Source: an uncultured Desulfovibrio sp. (lineage in GTDB: Bacteria; Desulfobacterota; Desulfovibrionia; Desulfovibrionales; Desulfovibrionaceae). Taken from it: a stretch of DNA of 64,000 nt. The DNA is taken from the NCBI GenBank assembly GCA_905235595.1, contig CAJOMG010000009.1:1-64000 (forward strand), given 5' to 3'. Position numbers and translations under genes: made by a program. Positions 54,240 through 63,117 of this stretch are shown here, in pieces. A model generated the notes under the pieces. It worked only from the letters and a program-made list of their open reading frames with translations, had not been told where the DNA came from and made no database searches. The number at the start of each line of letters is the position of its first letter. Positions within the stretch are counted from its first letter, which is position 1.

Positions 54240-54369
54240 GCGTATTGCCTCATGCACGGGTACTATAAAGGAACAGTGCTCCCCCACTATGCTGCAAACA
54301 AATCGTCATTTTTTCGACACTGTCTCCGATTTCAATCATAATCTACTGAATTTATATAATTATTTACTT

Positions 54370-54386
54370 CTGGCATCCGAGTTGCT
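54370..54386 (+). promoter_or_regulatory. Sigma-54 promoter upstream of the lysozyme-like gene
   Basis: CTGGCATCCGAGTTGCTTT matches the -24/-12 consensus closely: GG (54372-54373) and GC (54384-54385) are 10 bp apart, with TGGCA and TTGCT. It lies ~42 bp before the ATG at 54428 and is the best sigma-54 match I see in the window. Confidence 0.75.
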
Positions 54387-54427
54387 TTATCCTGACTGCG
54401 GGGGTACTTGCTCCGCAGGAGGAAACT

Positions 54428-55570
54428 ATGGCACTTTCCAACTTTCTTATTCATCCGCCGTCTGAATCGCCCCAGGCACATAACGGCGCACTTCGCCGTT
54501 CAAATGCTGCGCAAAATGGCTCTCCATCGGTCTTTGCCAATCTTATGAACGGCTCCAAGGTATCCTCGGAAAATGCTGATTCCACCGGACTACGCAATAC
54601 GGCTACCCCCATGGCTCTCAACAGCCAAAGAAATTTTGTACTGGCCGGTCGCACCCCAAGTGACCTCATGCGGGCACAAGTCTTCACCAAGGCTGAAGCC
54701 GACATGCGTCAAAATAAGGCTATTGAGGGTCTCATGCAAAGCATGACCGGCAACGGATCAACACTGGATCTAGCCCGCAGCATGGGAACAGCGAGGCATC
54801 TTGGCTCCATTACGGGAGCCTTTGACAATCGCCTTCGTGGACTGAACATGGGAGATTTCGTCCACTCCCGCAACAATACCGCCAGAAATAATGCATCCAC
54901 CTCCCGCACCAAACCTTCCCATCCGGTTGAAGACATGGGGCTTGGGCAGCTTTCCGCACGTTTTGAATCCGGCAGCGATGGCGTTGCTGCAGTTGGCTAT
55001 GACCGCAATGGCGGCACGTCGTATGGCAAGTACCAAGTTTCATCTCGTGCAGGCAGCCTGACGGATTTTCTAAAATTTTTGGATACAGAAGCTCCCGATA
55101 TTTCCAAGCGGCTGCGTGCATCCGGTCCCGGCAATACAGGAAGTCGCAAGGGAGCTATGCCAGACATGTGGCGTGCCATCGCAAGTGAACAGCCCGAACG
55201 ATTTGAAAAGCTGCAGGAGGCCTTTGTACACCAAAGCCACTACAAGCCTGCTCTGGAATCCATCGTCCAGCGCACGGGCCTGACAGAGGCAACACTTTCC
55301 CCTGCAATGCGTGAGGTTATCTGGAGTACAGCTGTACAGCACGGTCCAGCCGGCGCAGCACGCATTTTTGCTCGTGCCGATACCATGAGCGGCAAGCCAA
55401 CTGACCCTGCCTACGAGCGCAAGCTCATTTCCAATGTCTACAAAATCCGTGTGGGACAATTTGGATCCTCAACCAGCAGTGTTCAAGCTGCTGTTGCAAA
55501 CCGCTTCAAGCAGGAAAAGGCCATCGCCCTGAATATGCTGGATGGCAACAGAGCCTCTACTTTGGCATAG
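54428..55570 (+). CDS. Lysozyme-like protein, probably flagellum-associated
   Basis: A 380-residue protein. The first ~165 residues are low complexity (Ser/Asn/Thr-rich) with no signal peptide. Residues ~172-360 resemble the VgrG-related or lysozyme/chitosanase-like domain: LGQLSARFESGSDGVAAVGYDRNGGTSYGKYQ, then VIWSTAVQHGPAGAARIF. E180 (RFESG) is the likely catalytic acid. Its sigma-54 promoter and FliT-like and glycosyltransferase neighbours suggest cell-wall remodelling for the flagellum, perhaps a FlgJ substitute; that role is inference. GGAGGAAACT precedes the ATG. Confidence 0.65.
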   Translation: MALSNFLIHPPSESPQAHNGALRRSNAAQNGSPSVFANLMNGSKVSSENADSTGLRNTATPMALNSQRNFVLAGRTPSDLMRAQVFTKAEADMRQNKAIEGLMQSMTGNGSTLDLARSMGTARHLGSITGAFDNRLRGLNMGDFVHSRNNTARNNASTSRTKPSHPVEDMGLGQLSARFESGSDGVAAVGYDRNGGTSYGKYQVSSRAGSLTDFLKFLDTEAPDISKRLRASGPGNTGSRKGAMPDMWRAIASEQPERFEKLQEAFVHQSHYKPALESIVQRTGLTEATLSPAMREVIWSTAVQHGPAGAARIFARADTMSGKPTDPAYERKLISNVYKIRVGQFGSSTSSVQAAVANRFKQEKAIALNMLDGNRASTLA

Positions 55571-55583
55571 CCGAGCCAGAACA

Positions 55584-57215
55584 ATGTCTACAGCAGGCAC
55601 AGGCACAACACTGCTCATCAATTTGACGCGCTTCGGTGATTTGCTGCAAAGTCAGCCTCTTATTGATGAAATTCACCACAAGGGCAATCGGGTTCATTTG
55701 CTCTGCCTGGAAAATTTTTCATCAGCGCTTCCCCTGCTACGCCATGTGGAACAGGCATGGCCACTGCCAGGTGCGCGGTTTATGGCTGATATGGACAAAA
55801 ACTGGCGCACAGCTGTTTCTAATCTCCTTGACATTACCCGCACTATACGTAAGCAGTCGTGCCCCAATTGCGTAATCAACCTCACAACAACCCTGCCGGC
55901 CCGGTTGTTGGCAGGGCTGCTCTGTGAAGATATTACCAGAATACGCGGTTTTTGCCTAGATCGTGAAGGATTTGGACGCAATAACGGCATCTGGGCATCC
56001 TTTCTCAACGGCACCACAGCCAGTCGATTAAGTGCACCCTTCAATATTGTTGATATGTTTCGGATGTTGGGCAACCCGGACAGCAGCGGTGACACCGCAC
56101 ACCTGCCTCGTTTCAGACTGGCCCCACCATTACCTAAGGCTATGGTCAAGGCTGACACTCTCTTGGCCAACGCCCCCGCAGGTACTCGCGGGTATGTTTG
56201 CATGCAACTAGGAGCCAGTGAGACACGACGGCAATGGCCAGCGCACAGTTTTGCAACTGTGGGTGACAGGCTGTGGCAGGAACTGCGCTTATGCCCTGTG
56301 CTGCTTGGTTCCACTGCCGAAGCGCCACTCGCTAGAGCCTATATGGCAAGTACCCATGCTCCCTGCATTGATACCATTGGGAAAACTGATCTTGAAAGCC
56401 TGGCGGCATTGCTTATCCGCTCACGTCTGCTTATTACAAATGACACCGGCACTATGCACCTTGCTGCAGGACTCGGGGTAACCTGTCTGGCCATATTTCT
56501 CGCCACCGCGCAACCCTGCGACACCGGCCCCTACCTGCCCGACTGCTGTTGTCTGGAACCGGCTCTGTCTTGCCATCCCTGCCAGTTCAATACTCCCTGC
56601 ACGAACAATCTTGAATGCGTTTCATATATACGTCCTCAGGTTGTGAGCGAGCTTGCCCTTACCCGGCTGACACGAAGTACATGGGATACTGCCTGCCTAA
56701 CCAGTATTGAAAACGAAGCTAGAATCTGGCTGACGGACCAGGATGCTCAGGGATTTGCTTTCGTGCGTCGATTAACAGCACTGCCTCCTGATGACCGAAG
56801 CCTATGGCTCCTGCACCAACGCATCTTCTGGCGTCAATTACTCGACACTATGAATGGACATAGTTATCCCACCCACACGCACTGTGAACAGGTACGACCA
56901 ATGGTAACGGCCTATTCCGACGCCTTTGTTGAACGCATGGTTACAGCATTGACACAAGCGAGTCATTTGTTTGCCCTCCTGACGGAACAGGGACACCTGA
57001 TTGGCAAAAGCGCTATGGTCGGGCAACTTTTTCTGCGCAATTGTGACCGTGTGCAGAACGTCCTGGATGACTGTCCAGAACTGCGTTCCCTAGGCGGCTT
57101 TTGGCGTGAGCTCCGTCATGAACGTGGCGATCGCATAGACGATCTTTTGGCAATCACAGATCTACTAGAACAGCATATCGGCAACTGGCGTAACCTTTTT
57201 AAAAATGGCACATAG
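55584..57215 (+). CDS. GT9-family (heptosyltransferase-like) glycosyltransferase with extra C-terminal domain
   Basis: A 543-residue protein. Residues 1 to ~365 are a GT-B heptosyltransferase-like domain: LINLTRFGDLLQSQPLIDE, MQLGASETRRQWP, TNDTGTMHLAAGLG, and the Cys-rich LSCHPCQFNTPC loop. About 180 mostly helical residues follow without a known match. It starts 14 bp after the lysozyme-like gene with a weak ribosome site. Its location suggests glycosylation of flagellin or envelope glycan; neither is proven. Confidence 0.75.
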   Translation: MSTAGTGTTLLINLTRFGDLLQSQPLIDEIHHKGNRVHLLCLENFSSALPLLRHVEQAWPLPGARFMADMDKNWRTAVSNLLDITRTIRKQSCPNCVINLTTTLPARLLAGLLCEDITRIRGFCLDREGFGRNNGIWASFLNGTTASRLSAPFNIVDMFRMLGNPDSSGDTAHLPRFRLAPPLPKAMVKADTLLANAPAGTRGYVCMQLGASETRRQWPAHSFATVGDRLWQELRLCPVLLGSTAEAPLARAYMASTHAPCIDTIGKTDLESLAALLIRSRLLITNDTGTMHLAAGLGVTCLAIFLATAQPCDTGPYLPDCCCLEPALSCHPCQFNTPCTNNLECVSYIRPQVVSELALTRLTRSTWDTACLTSIENEARIWLTDQDAQGFAFVRRLTALPPDDRSLWLLHQRIFWRQLLDTMNGHSYPTHTHCEQVRPMVTAYSDAFVERMVTALTQASHLFALLTEQGHLIGKSAMVGQLFLRNCDRVQNVLDDCPELRSLGGFWRELRHERGDRIDDLLAITDLLEQHIGNWRNLFKNGT

Positions 57216-57281
57216 TTTGCTTATAAAAAAGCATCATGACAACGGAAAAACTTTCCCTGTGGGGATGAGGAGGGAATACAC

Positions 57282-57887
57282 ATGATTATCGTAGACGGTA
57301 CACAAAGTGAAAAGAACATTTCTACATTCGCTAATCTGGAAGAAATTCTAAAGGACGTAATGCAGGACGAGAAGATGGAAAATCGCGTCGTGACAGATGT
57401 ATTCGTCAACAACGAGGCCTTTTCTGAAATCTATCCGCATCAAGCGGAAGACATTGAAAGTTCAGAAATCACTTCTGTTGAAGTGCGCTCAATGCCTCTT
57501 TCAGAGATGGCTGTAGAGATGTCTGCTGAAATGGGCAAAGTTGCACAAATGATGGAGCATGGTGCCCGTCAGGTTTCTCGTCTATTTCGTCAGGCAGAAG
57601 ATACTGACGCTCTGGAACTCTTCCAGGATTTGCTGGACGTTACCCGTGACTTCATGGGGATGATTAGTGCGCTGCGGAGCAGGTACGCCACAGGCAATCT
57701 CGAAGATTTTGCAGAAAAGACTGAATCATTTTCCAACCTGCTTTCCGAAATGAGCGATGTGCTCGAGAATGAAGACTGGATACTTCTTGCCGATCTTCTG
57801 GAATACGAATTCATTCCCCAATGCGAAGACTGGCGTATAATCAGTGAAAATCTGCATGTACAGGTCAGTGGTCTTGTGACCCAATAA
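57282..57887 (+). CDS. Conserved-looking cytosolic protein in the flagellar accessory operon
   Basis: A 201-residue acidic protein, mostly alpha-helical, with no signal, no membrane segment and no Cys. I do not recognise a domain. GGAGGG precedes the ATG. It lies 66 bp after the GT9 gene and 14 bp before the FliT-like gene, so it is probably part of the same operon. Confidence 0.7.
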   Translation: MIIVDGTQSEKNISTFANLEEILKDVMQDEKMENRVVTDVFVNNEAFSEIYPHQAEDIESSEITSVEVRSMPLSEMAVEMSAEMGKVAQMMEHGARQVSRLFRQAEDTDALELFQDLLDVTRDFMGMISALRSRYATGNLEDFAEKTESFSNLLSEMSDVLENEDWILLADLLEYEFIPQCEDWRIISENLHVQVSGLVTQ

Positions 57888-57901
57888 ATGGCGGGGAAAC
57901 T

Positions 57902-58225
57902 ATGAGTGAAGGAATGTGCCTTCTGAATGAAGCTTTGGATCTTGCCCGACAGGAAGCAACTGCACTGGAAGACGGAGCCTATGCAAGAGCAGTCGAACTT
58001 GCCGAACGTCGTAATGCCGTGACCGGCTTAGCCTGGAAAAACTTTGACAGTAACGAAACTGAACAGTACAAGTCATATTTAACTGAACTTGCTCGTATGC
58101 AACACTACCTGACGGGGCTCGCGACCAGAGCTTACAACGACATCAGAGCACATTTACAACGGGCACGCGTGGAACGTCGACGTATGCAGGGATATCACAA
58201 AACCGTCGGGCAGGCACTGCAATAG
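57902..58225 (+). CDS. FliT/FlgN-like flagellar chaperone (putative)
   Basis: A 107-residue all-helical protein (ALDLARQEATALEDGAYARAVELAERRNAV …) with a basic C-terminal helix (RARVERRRMQGYHKTV). Size and pattern resemble FliT or FlgN chaperones for filament cap or hook-associated proteins. Sequence similarity of these chaperones is weak, so the assignment leans on context. GGGGAAA precedes the ATG. Confidence 0.5.
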   Translation: MSEGMCLLNEALDLARQEATALEDGAYARAVELAERRNAVTGLAWKNFDSNETEQYKSYLTELARMQHYLTGLATRAYNDIRAHLQRARVERRRMQGYHKTVGQALQ

Positions 58226-58250
58226 TCACAAATCTCTTTAAACATTCCAG

Positions 58251-58270
58251 GGGGGCTGTCAAAGGCCCCC
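58251..58270. terminator. Hairpin between convergent operons
   Basis: GGGGGC (58251-58256) pairs with GCCCCC (58265-58270) across 8 nt, between the convergent FliT-like and thiE genes. Only a short T-run follows on the plus strand. Confidence 0.45.
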
Positions 58271-58310
58271 ACTTTGCGTATACGACATAAAAAGATGATT
58301 GTAGCAACAC

Positions 58311-58955
58311 CTATATAACCCCCAACTGCATAGCCTTACGCACTTCCTCAACGCGCGCGCCGATGTCTGGAGCTGCTACAAGCTCACTTACTAAAGCGCA
58401 GCAGCGTGCGCCATGATGAACAACCGTGGCAATATTATGCCGTTTGATGCCCCCAATGGCTACAAAGGGTATACTCATGTTTTGCACCACCCAATCGAGG
58501 TAGGCATAGCCCACTGGAGCCACCACATCTTCCTTGGTTTGAGTGGCAAAAATAGGGCCAACGCCAATATAATCCGCCCCAACAGTCTGAGCCGCCATCG
58601 CCTGCTCGGGTGAATGCGTGGAGAGGCCAATGAGCATATCAGGCCCCACCAGAGTACGCACATCAGGTACGGGTATATCCTCCTGTCCCACATGCACTCC
58701 ATCGGCATGTACCATCATAGCTATATCCACATGGTCATCAACTATGAAGCAGGCACCAGCGGCTGTGGTCAAACGGCGTAAAAGACGACATTCTTCCAGC
58801 ATAGCGCGACCCTTGAGTTTCTTTTCGCGATACTGAAGGATACGAACTCCTGCCCCAAGCAAGGCCGAAGCTACTTCTTCCAATGTTCTGCCCAGCGAAA
58901 GCCCGGCATCGGTAAGCGCATATATATCTGTTTCCCCGGGTAAAATTCTCGGCAT
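58311..58955 (-). CDS. thiE: Thiamine-phosphate synthase
   Basis: A 214-residue TIM-barrel enzyme joining HMP-pyrophosphate and HET-phosphate. Motifs: RILQYREK (pyrophosphate binding), FIVDDHVDIA, GVHVGQED, STHSPEQA and YIGVGPIFATQTK. GAGG six bases upstream supports ATG 58955 over longer frames. It follows the DUF362 gene by 26 bp. No TPP riboswitch was seen upstream. Confidence 0.94.
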   Translation of the reverse strand: MPRILPGETDIYALTDAGLSLGRTLEEVASALLGAGVRILQYREKKLKGRAMLEECRLLRRLTTAAGACFIVDDHVDIAMMVHADGVHVGQEDIPVPDVRTLVGPDMLIGLSTHSPEQAMAAQTVGADYIGVGPIFATQTKEDVVAPVGYAYLDWVVQNMSIPFVAIGGIKRHNIATVVHHGARCCALVSELVAAPDIGARVEEVRKAMQLGVI

Positions 58956-58981
58956 GGCATCCTCTTTGGGCAATTTACAGG

Positions 58982-59980
58982 TTATCGCTGCAATGCAGCC
59001 ATGATACGGCGAATGCAACTCCGCACAAAACGTGCAGGATGAAATGATGTATGCGCAAGCTGCGTCGGAAGACAAAAGCCTGTTGCGTCAATATCTTTTG
59101 GGCACAGCAGCGGAAATGCCACCGCTGTTCCCGCTGCAGCAGTCCCCCAAGCCTTACGGCGGGTCAGTGCGGCTCCCAAAGGGACATCTGTAGGGGTCTT
59201 GCCGAGGATGGCATAGAGCGTTTCATCCAAAGCCACAGCCGAGGCGCTGGCTCCAAGCAAACCAAGAGGAAAAGGTTTTCCCTTGGATGGGCCTGTTTCA
59301 TGCATGGCTGTTATCCCGTCGGCCAGTGCGGCCACAGGGGGCAACACGGCCCATAAGGCAGCCAGACATTCAGCGAACAATAAGGGATCTCGTCCCTCAC
59401 GGGCATGGGCCACAGCCTTGTGCAAACCAGGAACACAACCAAAACAATTTTTGACGGAGAGCGTCAGCAGCATTTGGCTGTGTGCTTTGACCCGCGGCAC
59501 AGAAAGCAGAAAATCACTTTCCAGGGCACAGCGTGCAACATGAAAACGCACTTGTACACTTCGCAAGTCTTGCAGCGGCAGAGAAACAATGGAGGCTGCG
59601 CCCATGTTCTCCACGTTCAAACCCAAAGGACGCAAGGCTTCTGCAAGGCCCACCCTGCGGGCCACGGTACATGCCCGACCAAACCCAGGCGAATCAGCCA
59701 CCCGCACCTGAGCGCCATAGTCAAGAAGCCAGGCGCATGCTGCAGCCACGACTTCTGGCGTTGTGCAGGCAAGGGGATTTGCCATAAGCAGATTTGGTTT
59801 GACCAAAACACGGCACCCGGGCCGCAAGGGAACAAACTTTGGCAATTGCGATGCATCCAGCAATGAACCCACGGCAAGACGCAACGCATCTCCGTCCTTG
59901 TATTTCAAAAGAGCCACAGGTACGGCTGCGTCAGATATATTCTGTTGCATACAGACAGCATTGTTTGAGACAGTATCCAT
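58982..59980 (-). CDS. DUF362 domain protein
   Basis: About 332 residues with DUF362 features: LVKPNLLMAN, VRVADSPGFGRA, LLSVPRVKAHSQMLLTLSVKNCFGCVPG, and DGITAMHETGPSKG. The family often carries ferredoxin-type clusters, but no CxxC pairs are present here. Function is unknown. The start is uncertain: ATGs at 59950, 59980 and 60067 and a TTG at 60100 are all in frame without a clear ribosome site. It appears to share an operon with thiE. Confidence 0.8.
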   Translation of the reverse strand: MDTVSNNAVCMQQNISDAAVPVALLKYKDGDALRLAVGSLLDASQLPKFVPLRPGCRVLVKPNLLMANPLACTTPEVVAAACAWLLDYGAQVRVADSPGFGRACTVARRVGLAEALRPLGLNVENMGAASIVSLPLQDLRSVQVRFHVARCALESDFLLSVPRVKAHSQMLLTLSVKNCFGCVPGLHKAVAHAREGRDPLLFAECLAALWAVLPPVAALADGITAMHETGPSKGKPFPLGLLGASASAVALDETLYAILGKTPTDVPLGAALTRRKAWGTAAAGTAVAFPLLCPKDIDATGFCLPTQLAHTSFHPARFVRSCIRRIMAALQR

Positions 59981-60177
59981 TGTTGGACTATGCCGTGCAG
60001 TGACAGACTTGTAAAGTAGCAGTCTTTTCAAAAGTCGCGTCTTGCCGTAATCTGGGATTATGTTCATGCAAGCAGGGTATGTCTCCCATGTCTTGCCCAA
60101 TGCCTATCCATAACATGCCACGGCAACGCCGTAGCGCAGCAACAAGCATGTGTCAGTAACCATAAAGGAGAAGTCTC

Positions 60178-60531
60178 ATGATTACACGTGCCGATGCTCT
60201 AGATGTATTTGACAAGGAAATTTTTGGTGGTCCCGGTGTCATCACGTTCACAAAGATTGTTGATTCTCCGGCACTAGCGGGAAACGGTCGCCTGTTCAAC
60301 ATAGGTGTGCTCAAGCCTGGCAACGCCATTGGCTATCATGTACACAAGGGCGATCTGGAAATCTATTATATTCTGGAAGGTGAAGGCAAGTATAACGACA
60401 ACGGCACCGAAGTCCTTGTCAAAGCTGGGGACGTAACCATCTGTAATGACGGTGAGGGACATGGACTTCTGAACACCGGAAGCACAGATCTCAAGATGGT
60501 TGCCCTTATCCTGTTCACAGACAGGAAGTGA
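60178..60531 (+). CDS. Small cupin protein
   Basis: A 117-residue single-domain cupin. Metal ligands fit the motif G(X)5HXH(X)3-4E: H54 and H56 in YHVHKGDLEIYYILEGEG with E61, and a second-motif His in GEGHGLLNTG. AAGGAG eight bases upstream fixes the ATG. It is divergent from DUF362 and stands alone; such proteins may be sugar or nucleotide isomerases, dioxygenases or sensors. Confidence 0.85.
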   Translation: MITRADALDVFDKEIFGGPGVITFTKIVDSPALAGNGRLFNIGVLKPGNAIGYHVHKGDLEIYYILEGEGKYNDNGTEVLVKAGDVTICNDGEGHGLLNTGSTDLKMVALILFTDRK

Positions 60532-60613
60532 TACTCCGAACCGCCATGCTAACATGTGCACCGTCAGGACAACACACAGAGGCGTGGCGGTTCTTCATGG
60601 CGTCATTGCCCTT

Positions 60614-61441
60614 TTACAGACGTTCCAGCACGGCTACGGCACCGTCCATGAAATGCTGCTCCAGGCCCTCAATCGCTCCCTTGTCACAGGCAGAGGCCAA
60701 GGCAGGATCAATGGGCAGCTGCGCCAGAACTTTCAAGCCATAACGCTGGGCTTCAGCGTCAATATGGCTTTCACCAAAGATCTTATATTTCTTGCCATTA
60801 TCTGGACACTGAAAATAGGCATAATTTTCCACCAGACCAAGGATGGGCACATTCATCTGCTGCGCCATGTCAATGGCCTTGCGAACGATCATGCCCACTA
60901 GCTCCTGCGGCGAGGTGACAACCACGATACCATCCACAGGCAGAGACTGAAACACTGTCAATGGCACGTCACCCGTTCCCGGAGGCATATCTACAAACAT
61001 GTAGTCTATATTACTCCAGATTACCTCGGACCAAAACTGCTTAACTGCTCCGGCAATGATAGGGCCGCGCCAGATCACGGCATCTCCGGCACTGGGCAAG
61101 AGCAGATTCATGGACATAATATCCACACCACCCTTGCTGCGTTCGGGCAGGATGCCATCATCATCGCCATGCACCTGACCCGTGAGGCCAAAAACACGGG
61201 GGATGGAAGGTCCTGTGATATCTGCATCAAGGATGGCACAATGGTGGCCCTGCCTGCTCATAGCTACGGCCAGCAATGATGTTACGAGAGATTTACCTAC
61301 TCCGCCCTTGCCACTGACAACTGAAATCACCTTGCCAATATGACTCTTAGGGTGAGGCTTGACACGGAAATCAGGTTCGCCTTCCGTGCGTTCGGCGCAC
61401 GCCTCTCCGCATGAACCACATTTGTGGTTGCAATCACTCAT
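60614..61441 (-). CDS. mrp: Mrp/NBP35-family iron-sulfur carrier ATPase
   Basis: A 275-residue P-loop ATPase that carries Fe-S clusters. Walker A KGGVGKS is at 45-51, and ILDADITGPSIPRVFG and MPPGTGD are family motifs. An N-terminal Cys cluster (CNHKCGSCGEAC) is present. The usual CPxC cluster site near the C-terminus reads CPDNGKK, with the second Cys missing. It ends a minus-strand set with pfkB-like and cutA genes. Confidence 0.92.
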   Translation of the reverse strand: MSDCNHKCGSCGEACAERTEGEPDFRVKPHPKSHIGKVISVVSGKGGVGKSLVTSLLAVAMSRQGHHCAILDADITGPSIPRVFGLTGQVHGDDDGILPERSKGGVDIMSMNLLLPSAGDAVIWRGPIIAGAVKQFWSEVIWSNIDYMFVDMPPGTGDVPLTVFQSLPVDGIVVVTSPQELVGMIVRKAIDMAQQMNVPILGLVENYAYFQCPDNGKKYKIFGESHIDAEAQRYGLKVLAQLPIDPALASACDKGAIEGLEQHFMDGAVAVLERL

Positions 61442-61462
61442 GATCCAGTCCTTTTCTCAAGT

Positions 61463-62413
61463 CTAAAAAATTCCTTCTGGCAAAGAGCCAAAGGTCGCCT
61501 CATAACGTTTTGTAAAAGCATCTGCTGTGTATTCGTGTTCCTGTGTGCCCATTTTTTCAAGACAGAAACTAGCGCTAACCGCCCCCAATTTTGCCGCTTC
61601 AGGCATGGCAAGCCCGTGCATGAGCCCCTTGAGCAAGCCCGCACGGTGCGCGTCACCAGCACCAGTGGGGTCTGTCACATTTTGAATGGATACCGCTGGA
61701 ATGCGCACTTCTGTGCCATCAGCACCGCGTACCAGGGCTCCATCCGCCCCCAAGGTGGTCACCAGCCAAAGAGTGCGCCCCACTAGCTCATTCTCACTTT
61801 TGCCGGTTGCCCTGCAAATCATGTTCAGCTCGTAGTCATTTGTGATGCATGCAAAGGAGCCCTCAATGGCCGCGAGCAGGTCTGCCCCGCTTAACACTGG
61901 TAACTGTTGGCCCGGGTCAAAAATATAACGGACGCCCTTTTCTCTGTAAAAAGCAGGCAGGCGACGCATGTCGTCAATATTGCCAGGTGAAACGATAGCC
62001 ATATCCGCCTCTGGATTGAGATTGGGGAAGGCATAATCTGCTGCACGCGCCATGGCACCGGGGTAGAAGCCGGTAATCTGATTGCTGTTCAGGTCAGTAG
62101 TAATATAGCAGAGAGCAGTAAAAATATCGTCCATACGGTGTATACCTTCCAAGGACAGCCCCTTGGCCTTCAGGGCATCTGCATATGGCCCGAAGTCTCG
62201 CCCGGCAGCTGCTATAATGACGGGTTTTTCGCCCAATAACGCCAGCGAATAGGCTATATTGCCAGCGCACCCGCCACGTCGCTCGTCCATACCATCTACC
62301 ATAAAGCTCACATTGATCATGTGAAGCTTATCCATGAGGATATGATCCTGAAAGTTGCCAGGAAAAGTCATGATTCTGTCAAATGCCAGTGAACCGGAGA
62401 TGTAGATGGACAT
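61463..62413 (-). CDS. PfkB-family sugar/nucleoside kinase
   Basis: A 316-residue ribokinase-type kinase. The N-terminal GCAGNIAYSLALLG motif and the C-terminal DPTGAGDAHRAGLLKG motif with its catalytic Asp are clear. Lid features (MVDGMDERRGG) resemble adenosine or nucleoside kinases more than ribokinase, but the substrate is not assignable. GAGG six bases before ATG 62413 supports the start. Confidence 0.87.
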   Translation of the reverse strand: MSIYISGSLAFDRIMTFPGNFQDHILMDKLHMINVSFMVDGMDERRGGCAGNIAYSLALLGEKPVIIAAAGRDFGPYADALKAKGLSLEGIHRMDDIFTALCYITTDLNSNQITGFYPGAMARAADYAFPNLNPEADMAIVSPGNIDDMRRLPAFYREKGVRYIFDPGQQLPVLSGADLLAAIEGSFACITNDYELNMICRATGKSENELVGRTLWLVTTLGADGALVRGADGTEVRIPAVSIQNVTDPTGAGDAHRAGLLKGLMHGLAMPEAAKLGAVSASFCLEKMGTQEHEYTADAFTKRYEATFGSLPEGIF

Positions 62414-62454
62414 AGCTTCCTCTTGGATTAGGTTGATACAGCATGCTGATGATG

Positions 62455-62832
62455 CTACGTCTTGAAATGTTCCTCTGCAGGCGTGCCCATGCATCCCAAG
62501 GGAAAGCTGTTTTCCGCGATCCAGTGCAAAAAGGGGCCATGCCCGTCAGTAATGGGCAGAGCTACAATACATGGCACTTCATAATCGTGTTGCTCACGTA
62601 CAGCCTGCATACAAACTGACAAGGCCATACCGCTCACCTGCGCTAACAACAGGCACTCGTCCTTTTCACACACGGCTCCTTGCCAGTGATAGACGGACCA
62701 AACGCCCCCAATCACGTTGACGCCGGCAGCCAGGCGTTCACGCACCAAAAAGCGAGCAAGCGACAAGGCCATTTCTCTGTTGGCTACAGTAATATAGACC
62801 AGATATGCCTTATCATCCTTAACAGCATGCAT
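62455..62832 (-). CDS. cutA: Divalent cation tolerance protein CutA-like
   Basis: About 125 residues with the CutA pattern: LVYITVANREMALSLARFLVRERLAAGVNVI, then SVYHWQGAV and YEVPCIVALPITDG. It forms trimers and is linked to copper tolerance in E. coli, though its general function is unsettled. ATG 62832 is used; AGGAG sits only one base away, so a TTG (62859) or GTG (62847) start is possible. Confidence 0.88.
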   Translation of the reverse strand: MHAVKDDKAYLVYITVANREMALSLARFLVRERLAAGVNVIGGVWSVYHWQGAVCEKDECLLLAQVSGMALSVCMQAVREQHDYEVPCIVALPITDGHGPFLHWIAENSFPLGCMGTPAEEHFKT

Positions 62833-62907
62833 GCTCCTATGGTACACGTTGCCGGGCAAAAAACAACACCAAAAGTGTTCTCACTGCCTACTCGAAGAAA
62901 TACCAGC

Positions 62908-63036
62908 TTACATATCCGCGCTGTGCTGCACATGCGCGCTCTGGTAGCTGGGCATACTCTCCACATATTGCCATGAAGAATATGCGCTTACACCAATGCA
63001 CAGTGCAAAGAAAAGAATGGTCATATAGTTATTCAT
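62908..63036 (-). CDS. Small membrane peptide, 42 residues
   Basis: MNNYMTILFFALCIGVSAYS begins a 42-residue peptide with one N-terminal membrane helix and a short Ser/His/Gln-rich tail. GAGG lies six bases upstream of the ATG, and a TTGACA promoter with an inverted-repeat operator is centred just before it. It sits between the PHP gene and cutA. I do not recognise it; it may act as a small membrane regulator (inference). Confidence 0.65.
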   Translation of the reverse strand: MNNYMTILFFALCIGVSAYSSWQYVESMPSYQSAHVQHSADM

Positions 63037-63046
63037 TGCATACCTC

Positions 63047-63074
63047 AGTATTGTTTGTTCGTTCAAACAATACT
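63047..63074. promoter_or_regulatory. Inverted-repeat operator over the small-peptide promoter
   Basis: Perfect 11-bp arms (63047-63057 and 63064-63074; GTATTGTTTG plus one flanking pair) flank a 6-bp centre, TTCGTT. The right arm contains the -10 box of the minus-strand promoter, a TetR-like repressor arrangement. No candidate regulator gene lies nearby. Confidence 0.7.
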
Positions 63075-63094
63075 CACAACCAACCTTTTGTCAA
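63067..63094 (-). promoter_or_regulatory. Promoter of the small membrane peptide
   Basis: On the minus strand TTGACA (63094-63089) and TATTGT (63072-63067) are 16 bp apart, ~30 bp before the 42-codon gene. It may also serve cutA, the PfkB kinase and mrp downstream. Confidence 0.6.
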
Positions 63095-63117
63095 TATCTG
63101 CTTCCTTATGTGCAGAG

